The notes beneath the pieces were generated by a model. The model worked only from the letters and a program-made list of their open reading frames with translations. It had not been told where the DNA came from and did not search any database. A DNA stretch of 64,000 nucleotides from Ligilactobacillus pabuli (GTDB lineage: Bacteria; Bacillota; Bacilli; Lactobacillales; Lactobacillaceae), in contig NZ_BQXH01000012.1 in assembly GCF_022836475.1 (NCBI RefSeq), forward strand, positions 1 to 64,000, in the 5' to 3' direction. Of this stretch, positions 55,163-62,499 are shown in pieces; within the stretch, counting starts at the first letter, position 1, and each line of letters starts with the position of its first letter. The translations under genes were made by a program, and so were the position numbers.

Positions 55163-55207
55163 ATAAAAAAGGCGCTTTGCAAAATGAATTGCGAAACGTC
55201 TAAAAAA
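55163..55207 (-). terminator. terminator of the lipoprotein gene
   Basis: Minus strand: GACGTTTCGCAA, loop, TTGCAAAGCGCC with wobbles and TTTTTT, past the family-2 repeat copy. Confidence 0.6.
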
Positions 55208-55261
55208 ACGGATATAAAGCTGTTTTTAGCTCTTAAAAAATTGTGAAAACTTTACGGTCTT

Positions 55262-55317
55262 TTTAAGCCCTGGTCTCCGCTAGTGCTCGAGTCCTCCCAG
55301 TTTGCTCCGCTCTGTTT
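55262..55317 (+). repeat. Dispersed repeat, family 2, partial copy
   Basis: Right half only: TCTCCGCTAGTGCTCGAG, TCCTCCCAGTTTGCTCC, GCTCTGTTTTA, ending at the stop codon of the lipoprotein gene. Confidence 0.75.
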
Positions 55318-55988
55318 TATTGCAGATTCAACGTTAGATCATAGTCCTGGTACGCTCCATCGTCTTCGTAATCATCCGTATCATAGTCAGCCGAAAACTT
55401 CAGGCGTACACTAGTCAGGTCTGTCACAGAATCTAAATCCTTGACTGGAAATGAGACCCAGCCGTCTTTCGTGGCATCCTTGGCAATTTCGCCATCCCAC
55501 GATTCACTGCCGGTTGCTTCTTGTTGCTGACCATCGTTATAGATTGCCGTTCCCTGAGTAGGATAAAAATTAATGTCACGCGTTGGTGTCACTGACAAAT
55601 GCAAGCGCACAAAACCATGGACGTCAAACTTACCATCGTTCGCGGATTCATATTCTTGCGGTTTGACTTGGTCCACTTCCACCTCATCTAAGACGACTTT
55701 CGTTCCGACCCAACTGGTATCCGTGATCTTAGCCGGATACTTCTTTTGTTCTTGCAAATGGTAGTCTTCGTAGTTAATTTCTAAGACTTTGCTGGATCCA
55801 CTGCTTTTCTTGGTCGGTGTTGCTGCCGTTTTATCGGTGCCTTTCTCACTGGCCGTCGTCCGATGACCAGAAATTTTCCCCGTCTTGGGACTCGTCGACG
55901 TGGACTTGTCTGCTTGTTTCTCAGAAGAACAAGCCGCTAACAAACCGCACAGTAACAAAGTTGTCCCCACCGTGATCGCTTTTCTCAT
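55317..55988 (-). CDS. Lipoprotein of unknown function
   Basis: Secreted lipoprotein of 223 residues: leader with lipobox LLAAC (Cys20), a Ser/Thr/Lys-rich stretch (about 21-70), then a beta-rich domain (VVLDEVEVDQVKP; FVRLHLSVTPTRDINFYP; GWVSFPVKDLD; VRLKFSADYD) that resembles the DUF4352-type sandwich of telokin-like lipoproteins. Very acidic near the end (DYDTDDYEDDGAYQDYD). Its stop lies within a family-2 repeat copy. Confidence 0.75.
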   Translation of the reverse strand: MRKAITVGTTLLLCGLLAACSSEKQADKSTSTSPKTGKISGHRTTASEKGTDKTAATPTKKSSGSSKVLEINYEDYHLQEQKKYPAKITDTSWVGTKVVLDEVEVDQVKPQEYESANDGKFDVHGFVRLHLSVTPTRDINFYPTQGTAIYNDGQQQEATGSESWDGEIAKDATKDGWVSFPVKDLDSVTDLTSVRLKFSADYDTDDYEDDGAYQDYDLTLNLQ

Positions 55989-56096
55989 TGTATCTACCTC
56001 ACTTCTGCATTCATTTGAGCTTTAGTGCCCTACTGAATAGATACGCAAAAAAACGCGATTTTAGTTTTTATTTGGCAACTTTTTTTAAATTTTTTT

Positions 56097-56543
56097 CTAA
56101 TCCCAGTCCTGCCACGGCTGCGGTGCTTCATTTGCCGACTGAGTTTCTTTTGCCCGGACATTTCTGATGGACTCTAACAAAACCATCGCCGTCTGCTGGT
56201 CAGTCAAATGTTGGAGCACGACTTCGTTTTCACGGTAGCCGGCCACGATCCCGCTCACTTCGACCGGCACTAAATTATCATCGACTTCTTCCAATTGCAA
56301 AGTGACCGGCTTTTTCGTTTGCCAGGCCTGCATCAGCAAGCGAGAGATCTCGTCGTCAGCTTGTTGCGGTTGGCGGACTGGCGGCGTCTGGCGGCCAACT
56401 TGTTTGAGCGCACTCGTGTGATCCGATAAAAAGAAGCCCTGCCACTTGAGCATTCCCCGGTCCTGATATTCGTAGTCAAAAAAATGTTGCAGCTCTGCCT
56501 CATTAAAATCAGCTGGATTATATTTCAAGCGTTTTTTATATAC
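56097..56543 (-). CDS. YolD-like protein, SOS-regulated
   Basis: Cytosolic protein of 148 residues. The family core is DRGMLKWQGFFLSDHTSAL, then a strand-rich part with VTLQLEEV, VSGIVAGYRENEVVLQH. YolD-like genes usually sit beside Y-family DNA polymerases; none is adjacent here. ATG at 56543 follows GAGGTGAG. A LexA box lies in its promoter, which fits a DNA-damage role. Confidence 0.82.
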   Translation of the reverse strand, partial: VYKKRLKYNPADFNEAELQHFFDYEYQDRGMLKWQGFFLSDHTSALKQVGRQTPPVRQPQQADDEISRLLMQAWQTKKPVTLQLEEVDDNLVPVEVSGIVAGYRENEVVLQHLTDQQTAMVLLESIRNVRAKETQSANEAPQPWQDWD

Positions 56544-56565
56544 CATGCTCCTCACCTCAATTCCT

Positions 56566-56594
56566 ATTATACGAACAAATGTTCTAGTTGTAAA
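56566..56594 (-). promoter_or_regulatory. SOS promoter (LexA/DinR box) of the yolD-like gene
   Basis: Minus strand: TTTACA (56589-56594), exactly 17 bases, TATAAT (56566-56571). The spacer contains AGAACATTTGTTCG, read on the plus strand as CGAACAAATGTTCT (56572-56585), matching the Gram-positive LexA consensus CGAAC-N4-GTTCG at all but the last base. A repressor there would block polymerase. Confidence 0.8.
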
Positions 56595-56826
56595 CAAAAA
56601 ATAACAAGGTGCCCTTTCACAACATAGCTCACCTTACTCTTTTGAAATTATAATTTTGACTGAATAATCACCAGAATCGCAACTAGATTTGAACAAAACT
56701 TTTTCTACCGCAAACAAAGAATTTTACAAAATATTTTTAGTTTGTTACGGTTACTGTATAGATTTAAACATTTCTATTCATAGTAACTAAGTTAATCGTA
56801 CCCAAAGATGGAAGGTAATAATTTTT

Positions 56827-56997
56827 ATGACACCCACTAAAAAACGAACTGTTCAAGTTCTTACACTAATATTGTTATTAGTCATTTTTACCGTTTTAAC
56901 AATAACAAAACCGGCCCTTACAGCCCTATGGTTCTTATTTCTACTAATGGCTTGGCTTATCACGTTAAGAACCATCAACAAACACTTTGAAGGATAA
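56827..56997 (+). CDS. Small two-helix membrane protein
   Basis: Open frame of 56 codons: MTPTKKRTVQVLTLILLL at the head, two hydrophobic helices (about 9-27 and 31-48), and a charged end NKHFEG. A GGAAGG lies 12 bases upstream, rather far. The plus-strand terminator at 57225 could belong to it. Hypothetical; kept because frame, hydrophobic pattern and terminator agree. The remaining bases 56998-57224 show nothing I can name. Confidence 0.55.
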   Translation: MTPTKKRTVQVLTLILLLVIFTVLTITKPALTALWFLFLLMAWLITLRTINKHFEG

Positions 56998-57224
56998 AAA
57001 AGGCTGAAAAATAACTAACCATAATAGAAAATAACAGTTAGAAATAACTCTCAGAATAGCTTATTCTCACTTAAATTCCTATTAGGTTAATTAGACTTAT
57101 CTTTCGGCAACTAATCAATGATATCTTTAACAAAGAATGATACAATCAAGGCGTAGAAAAGAAACTATGCACTAACATAACTTCTCAAAAAAAACCGTTT
57201 TGACGGTGACAGAAATATCGGATA

Positions 57225-57272
57225 AAAAAGCAGTTAAAAGTTTGCTATAACAAGCTTTTGGCTGCTTTTTAT
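57225..57272 (+). terminator. plus-strand terminator
   Basis: AAAAGCAG, TTAAAAG, 14-base loop, CTTTTGG, CTGCTTTTTATC; most likely for the small ORF. Confidence 0.75.
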
Positions 57273-57299
57273 CTTGTTACAACCCTCCCCATCGCCCAC

Positions 57300-57343
57300 A
57301 CAAAAAGGACTAACCTCCAACTTGGTCAGCCCTTTTTTCAGTC
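57300..57343 (-). terminator. terminator of argGH
   Basis: Minus strand: AAAGGGCTGACC ... GGTTAGTCCTTTTT, directly at the argH stop. Confidence 0.8.
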
Positions 57344-58763
57344 AATCACTCATATTATTTCGTGAAATAGACTGTCGATGTTCTCCATTTAACTTAGCCT
57401 GTGCCCGCTTGATTTGTTCACGCACCTGCTCAAAACCGGTTCCCCCTAAGGACATCCGGCGTGCCACTGCCTGCTTTGGTGCCAAAACTTCATACACATC
57501 TGCCTTGATTTCCGGTGCAAATTGCTGGAGCTGTTCCAGGCTCATTTCTTGTAACGGCAAGTCGTGGTCCATGCCATAGTGGACTAATTTGCCGACCACT
57601 TGATGGGCTTGGCGGAACGGCAATCCTTGTGCGGCCAAATAATCAGCCAGCTCAGTCGCATTCGAAAAGTCGTCTTGTAAAGCAGCTGCCATTTGGTCCT
57701 TTTTCACTGTCAGTGTTTCAAGCATCCCCGCAAATAATGACAGGCAAGTTTTGACCGTGTCCACCGCATCAAAGACTCCTTCCTTATCCTCCTGCAAATC
57801 TTTATCGTAGGCTAACGGCAATCCTTTCAGCGTCGTTAACAACGAAAACAGTTCGCCGTATACGCGGCCCGTTTTCCCGCGGATCAACTCGGCCACGTCC
57901 GGATTTTTCTTTTGCGGCATAATCGAGCTGCCAGTTGCGTATTCATCACTTAGCTCAAGATAGTTAAACTCATACGTGTTCCACTGAATAATTTCTTCGC
58001 AAAAGCGGCTGAGATGCATCATGACTGTTGCTGCAGCACTCAAAAAATCGAGTAAATAATCCCGGTCAGACACTGCATCCAGCGAATTTTGGTAGACCTT
58101 GGTAAAACCCAATTCACGGGCACTAAATTCCCGGTCAATTGGAAAGGTCGTTCCAGCTAAGGCGGCAGCTCCTAAGGGTGAATTGTCCGCACTCGCTTGG
58201 GCTGCCTGAAAGCGTTGGAGGTCTCGCATAAACATTTCATAATAGGCCATTAAATAATGGGCATAAGAAATCGGCTGGGCGTGCTGCAAATGAGTGTAGC
58301 CTGCCATTAAAGTCGTCACGTTCTGGTCCGCTTTGGTCACGATCACCTTCAGCAAGTCCACCAGCCGGTCACTAATTTGCCCAAGTTCTTCTTGCATAAA
58401 TAAGTGCATGTCCGTCGCTGTCTGGTCGTTGCGGCTGCGCGCCGTATGCAGTTTGCCAGCCACTGGGCCAATTTCTTGCTGCAGCAAGCTTTCCAAGTTC
58501 ATATGAATATCTTCGTAAGCACTGGAAAATTGGAGTGTGCCCGCGGCCAACTGTGCTTGCAGTTTTTCCAACCCGCCAATGATCTGTGCCCCGTCGATTG
58601 GCGACAAGATCTTGGTGTGGACCAGCATTTTAACGTGTGCGAGTGACCCCTGCAGGTCCTGTTTGGCCAAACGCTGGTCAAAGGAGATCGACTCGTTAAA
58701 CGCGATGACTTCCGAGCTGTTGCCTTCCTCAAAACGACCGCCCCACATTTGATTGGTTCCCAT
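57342..58763 (-). CDS. argH: Argininosuccinate lyase
   Basis: Cytosolic tetrameric lyase of 473 residues that splits argininosuccinate into arginine and fumarate. MWGGRF at the head; [13 protein letters not shown] and [21 protein letters not shown]-type central region (here [15 protein letters not shown]); the fumarase/aspartase signature [12 protein letters not shown] with the catalytic Ser loop. Second gene of argGH, 21 bases after argG, ribosome site GGGGGAG. Confidence 0.96.
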   Translation of the reverse strand: MGTNQMWGGRFEEGNSSEVIAFNESISFDQRLAKQDLQGSLAHVKMLVHTKILSPIDGAQIIGGLEKLQAQLAAGTLQFSSAYEDIHMNLESLLQQEIGPVAGKLHTARSRNDQTATDMHLFMQEELGQISDRLVDLLKVIVTKADQNVTTLMAGYTHLQHAQPISYAHYLMAYYEMFMRDLQRFQAAQASADNSPLGAAALAGTTFPIDREFSARELGFTKVYQNSLDAVSDRDYLLDFLSAAATVMMHLSRFCEEIIQWNTYEFNYLELSDEYATGSSIMPQKKNPDVAELIRGKTGRVYGELFSLLTTLKGLPLAYDKDLQEDKEGVFDAVDTVKTCLSLFAGMLETLTVKKDQMAAALQDDFSNATELADYLAAQGLPFRQAHQVVGKLVHYGMDHDLPLQEMSLEQLQQFAPEIKADVYEVLAPKQAVARRMSLGGTGFEQVREQIKRAQAKLNGEHRQSISRNNMSD

Positions 58764-58784
58764 TTCTTCTCCCCCTCTGACTGA

Positions 58785-60002
58785 CTACTGCATTTCTGGC
58801 GCCTTGGCTAACTGTTGTTGGACCTGGGTGTGGACGGTGGATGGCAAACTGTAGAGTTTGATAAAGCCGGCCGCTGCTTCTTGGTCAAAGGAATCGGCTG
58901 CGGTATAGGTGGCTAAATTCATGTCATACAAGGAATTCTTGGATTTCCGTCCTTCACAGATCACGTTTCCCTTAAATAATTTGACCCGCACAGTGCCGTT
59001 GACCTCTTTTTGACTCTCCGCTAGAAAGGCTTTGAGTGCGTCAAACAACGGCGTATACCATAAGGCATTATAAATCGTGTCTGCGATTTCCTTTTCGATC
59101 AACGGTTTAAAATGAGCGAGGTCATTGGTCGTGGTCAGGTCCTCCAAGTCTTTATGTGCCGTTAACAAGACTTCAGCGCCGGGACACTCGTAGATCTCAC
59201 GTGACTTGATCCCGATCAAACGATTTTCGACGTGGTCGATCCGCCCGATCCCGTGCTGGCCAGCAACTTGGTTGACCACTTGGATCAGTTCATGTAACGG
59301 ATACTGTTGGCCGTCAAGTGCGACCGGCACCCCTTGTTCAAAGGAAATTTCTAAGTAAGTTGGTGTGTCGGGAGTTTTTTCCAAGGCCGTCGTGCGTTCG
59401 TAGGCATCTTCTGGCGCAGTCGCCCACGGATCTTCTAGGATGCCGCATTCATTGGCACGACCCCATAAGTTTTCATCGATCGAATATGGGCTTTCTTTGG
59501 TGATTGGGACCGGGATCCCATTTTCCTTGGCATATTCAATTTCCATTTCGCGCGACATGTGCTGGTCTCTGATCGGGTCTTCGATTTTGAGCTCCGGCGC
59601 CAGCGCATGGATCTCTGTTTCGAAGCGGACCTGGTCGTTACCCTTGCCGGTACAGCCATGAGCGATCGTTGTGGCCTGGTATTGCTGCGCAACTTCGACT
59701 AATTTTTTGGCGATCAAGGGACGAGACAACGCAGAAACTAAGGGGTATTCTCCTTCGTAATAGGCATGAGCTTGAAGAGCCGGTAAGCAATATTCTTCAG
59801 CAAATTCTTGCTTTGCATCGATCACAACGGATGCGACGGCCCCGACTTGCCGCCCTTTGGCTTGAATCTGAACCAGGTCTTTTTCTTCACCGACATCAAT
59901 ACAGCAGGCGATCACGTCGTAACCTGCATTTTTAAGCCAGGCAATTTCCACCGAAGTATCTAAGCCGCCCGAATACGCTAATACTACTTTTTCTTTAGTC
60001 AT
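58785..60002 (-). CDS. argG: Argininosuccinate synthase
   Basis: Cytosolic ATP-dependent ligase of 405 residues joining citrulline and aspartate. The ATP PP-loop AYSGGLDTS is at residues 9-17; [15 protein letters not shown] and [15 protein letters not shown] carry substrate residues. With argH it completes arginine synthesis from citrulline; upstream arginine genes are not in the window. Promoter and a possible arginine-repressor site are at 60034-60103. Confidence 0.96.
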   Translation of the reverse strand: MTKEKVVLAYSGGLDTSVEIAWLKNAGYDVIACCIDVGEEKDLVQIQAKGRQVGAVASVVIDAKQEFAEEYCLPALQAHAYYEGEYPLVSALSRPLIAKKLVEVAQQYQATTIAHGCTGKGNDQVRFETEIHALAPELKIEDPIRDQHMSREMEIEYAKENGIPVPITKESPYSIDENLWGRANECGILEDPWATAPEDAYERTTALEKTPDTPTYLEISFEQGVPVALDGQQYPLHELIQVVNQVAGQHGIGRIDHVENRLIGIKSREIYECPGAEVLLTAHKDLEDLTTTNDLAHFKPLIEKEIADTIYNALWYTPLFDALKAFLAESQKEVNGTVRVKLFKGNVICEGRKSKNSLYDMNLATYTAADSFDQEAAAGFIKLYSLPSTVHTQVQQQLAKAPEMQ

Positions 60003-60033
60003 CTAAATTCCTTCTTCCAAATAATTTTTCTTA

Positions 60034-60103
60034 ATCATAGAATAAACATACATCAATTGCAAGCATTTTTACTTTTTATGCACATATTCGTGAAAATATT
60101 CAA
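60034..60103 (-). promoter_or_regulatory. argG promoter with a possible ARG box
   Basis: Minus strand: TTGCAA (60057-60062), 17 bases, TATGAT (60034-60039), about 30 bases before the start. Upstream, TTTGAATATTTTCA (around 60090-60103) followed by GAATATGTGCATA resembles ArgR/AhrC operator halves (consensus TNTGAATWWWWATTCANW) but is not perfect. Confidence 0.5.
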
Positions 60104-60264
60104 ATTATGTGGATAATAGTTTGACAAAGCACGAAGCCCTCACGGCTGGAAAATGGGTGCAGTTGGTCCTGGCCGACTTGTGTGCTGCTCATGTTAGGCA
60201 CCACCTCCAGCGTTTGACGGACGTTTTCTCGCAAGGGCTCGCCCCTGAGTTAGTTTGGTGCCGG

Positions 60265-60765
60265 CTGATTCCAATTGCCGGTCTTACTTTGGCTAACTTG
60301 GACCGGCTATCGTGATTCATGGTCCTACTTTTCCAAACTTGGACCGGCTATCCCGATTCATGGTCCTACTTTTCCAAACTTGGACCGGCTATCGTGATTC
60401 ATGGTCTTACTTTCCCAAACTTGGACCGGCTATCGTGATTCATGGTCTTACTTTTCCAAACTTGGACCGGCTATCGTGATTGCTACACCTGTTTCGCCAA
60501 AACGGGGGGAGCTTTTCCGTTTGCTACACCTGTTTCGCCAAAACAGAGGGAGTTTTTGCGATTGCTAACCCTGTTTTGCCAAACTTGGGGGAGCTTTCCC
60601 GTTTGCTACACCTGTTTCGCCAAAACAGAGGGAGCTTTTGCGATTGCTAACCCTGTTCCGCCAAAACTGGGGGAGCTTTCCCATTTTCCAACGTCGTTTC
60701 CACCAAACAACGACCGCATTTACATTTCCCGACGCTGTTTCCGTCAAACAACGGTCGCATCCGCA
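60265..60765. repeat. 41-bp tandem repeat array H
   Basis: About a dozen units. The first five carry GGACCGGCTATCGTGATTCA, TGGTCC (stem GGACC/GGTCC) as in array A; the next five change to GGGGGAGC...GCTACACC and TGCTAACCC as in array B; the last two are CAACGACCGC/CAACGGTCGC forms as at 21.1 kb. One array thus joins three subtypes in fixed phase. The frames of 60442-60948 are artefacts. Bases 60104-60264 are repeat-like but degenerate. Confidence 0.88.
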
Positions 60766-60777
60766 ACTTCTCGCCAC

Positions 60778-60828
60778 AAAAAAAACGGCGCCTCCCTGTC
60801 TTAGGGCTAGCGTCGCTTCAGTATTGTT
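60778..60828 (-). terminator. terminator of deoC
   Basis: Minus strand: GCGACGCT, CCCT...AGGG, GGCGCCG and a run of eight T residues. Confidence 0.7.
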
Positions 60829-60829
60829 G

Positions 60830-61633
60830 TTATTCGTATAAGTCTGACCACAAATCGTATTCACCAATTGTTTCATGGTCATCCGGTGTCCCCGCGTCAA
60901 CTTTGGGAGCTTCCGTTTCGCGGGCGCGCAGTTCCAGGCTGTCGACATGGTCTTGTTCGAACCGTTGCCGCAAAGCTGTCATGATTTTTACCCCGGAACT
61001 AGTTCCGATCCGGTCGGCCCCGGCTTCGATCATTGCCAAAAAGTCATCGGTATTGCGGATCCCGCCGGCCGCCTTGACAGCGACCGCTTCGCCGACAGTT
61101 TCCTTCATCAATTTGACATCCTCCACCGTTGCTCCAGCGGTTCCGAAGCCAGTTGACGTCTTGATGAAATCAGGCCGGACCTCCTTGGCGATCTCAGCAA
61201 TTTTACGGATCTCGTCTTTCGTCAAGTAGCAGGTCTCAAAAATTACCTTGCATAACACATTGCGGTCATGGCACAGTTGGACGATGGTCTGCATCTCGTT
61301 TTTAACATAGTCGAAATCGCCATTCTTTACCGCTGTCAAATTAACCACATAGTCAATTTCGTCGGCGCCTTTTTCGATGGCATCGTGAACTTCAAAAGTT
61401 TTGGCCCGCATGGTAGTCTGCCCCAGCGGAAAGCTGATGGCTGCCCCGACGTGTACCGCACTTTCTTTTAACAATTTCGCGCAGGTCGCTGTTTGCGTCT
61501 GGTTGATCGCGACCATCTTAAAATTGTATTGTCGTGCTTCATTACATAATTTGACCATATCGTTAAAAGATGCGTCGGCATGCAAATTGGTGTGGTCGAT
61601 CATCTGGCTCAAGTCAGCTAAAGTATATTTCAT
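60830..61633 (-). CDS. deoC: Deoxyribose-phosphate aldolase
   Basis: Splits 2-deoxyribose-5-phosphate to acetaldehyde and glyceraldehyde-3-phosphate in nucleoside use. Catalytic Lys in [16 protein letters not shown], the second Lys in [11 protein letters not shown], and [11 protein letters not shown] at the head. ATG at 61633 has AAGGAGG; the frame reaches 61687 without a site. At 267 residues it is about 45 longer than usual because of a charged C-terminal tail ([19 protein letters not shown] onwards). No other deo genes adjoin. Confidence 0.92.
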   Translation of the reverse strand: MKYTLADLSQMIDHTNLHADASFNDMVKLCNEARQYNFKMVAINQTQTATCAKLLKESAVHVGAAISFPLGQTTMRAKTFEVHDAIEKGADEIDYVVNLTAVKNGDFDYVKNEMQTIVQLCHDRNVLCKVIFETCYLTKDEIRKIAEIAKEVRPDFIKTSTGFGTAGATVEDVKLMKETVGEAVAVKAAGGIRNTDDFLAMIEAGADRIGTSSGVKIMTALRQRFEQDHVDSLELRARETEAPKVDAGTPDDHETIGEYDLWSDLYE

Positions 61634-61745
61634 TGGATCTGCCTCCTTAATGGCTCCAGTTTCAGTTTCGTTCTCATGGTTAATCATAACCCATTTGCCG
61701 CCAAATAACAGCCAGAAACCCTTGCCGTCCAGCAGTAATTAATCA

Positions 61746-61784
61746 AAAAACAGCAGCACCCACATGTTTCTGACTGCTGCTGTT
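61746..61784 (-). terminator. Hairpin with T run upstream of deoC
   Basis: Minus strand: AAACAGCAGCAG, loop, GTGCTGCTGTTTTTTG. It lies about 110 bases before the deoC start in the deoC direction, so it could be an attenuator in a leader or the end of a lost gene. TAGTCGAGCT of family 2 lies at its left. Confidence 0.55.
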
Positions 61785-61834
61785 TGTAGTCGAGCTCGCT
61801 AACTGTTCATTAAAATTATTAAGGAGCCCCCATC

Positions 61835-62411
61835 ATGGATAAAACACTCGACTTACGCGTCCAAAAAACTTATGATGCATTGATCCAATCTTTTTTGTCA
61901 CTTCTACAAGAAAAAAACTTAGATAAAATTACTGTCAACGCCATTTGCGAACAAGCTCAGGTCCGGCGCCCTACCTTTTACAAACACTTTAAAGATAAGT
62001 ATGACTTCATCCAGTTTGTCTTTATCTCGGTCCAAGAAGACACGCTCTCAGAGGTTGCGCTGGAAACTAAGACCGACGACCCCCTTGGAATATTTTATGC
62101 TGTGCTTTGATAAAGTTATGGAAATGCTGGAACGTTATCAAGAAATCTTGATCCATGCAGCTCCTGACTTGCTCGGACAATTTTCTTTCGAACTGATCGA
62201 TACTTATCTGACTAAAGAAGTCAAAAAAAGGGTCACGGATTTTCTCCCCCAAAACCCTGATTTGCCCACGAATACCGACTTCCTAACCAATGCTTTACTG
62301 GGGACCTTTCGCCAAGTTGCCATGTGGTGGTTTCAACACCGCGACACCCAGACTAAAGCCGAAACGCGGGCAAATATGCGTCGGCTTTTACAGCAGCTGT
62401 TCATTAACTAA
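61835..62411 (+). pseudogene. TetR-family regulator, frameshifted
   Basis: ATG after AAGGAGCC. Codons 1 to about 83 give a TetR DNA-binding domain: TYDALIQSFLSLLQEKNLDKITVNAICEQAQV in parts, and RRPTFYKHFKDKYD. At a run of five C residues near 62080 the frame shifts; in the next frame the C-terminal domain continues (EYFMLCFDKVMEMLERYQEIL to MRRLLQQLFIN). One C fewer would give about 192 residues. Pseudogene, or a sequencing error in the C run. Divergent from deoC. Confidence 0.8.
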
Positions 62412-62427
62412 ACAGGCCAAACCACGA

Positions 62428-62492
62428 CAAAAAAGCTGGTAGTCACAAGCCAGAAACAGTGCGTTCCTGACAGTTGACTACCAGCTTTATTT
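62428..62492. terminator. bidirectional terminator
   Basis: AAAGCTGGTAGTCA ... TGACTACCAGCTTTAT between convergent genes; T-rich on both sides. Confidence 0.85.
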
Positions 62493-62499
62493 AGTTATC

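Noticed and set aside
49760-55200. Prophage or integrative element boundaries
   Set aside because: No integrase, no att-like direct repeats and no tRNA gene could be found around the GTPase island, so only an AT-rich acquired island is claimed.
60442-60948. Frames of 120 and 127 codons
   Set aside because: Products of the repeat array H; the minus-strand one also overlaps the end of deoC.
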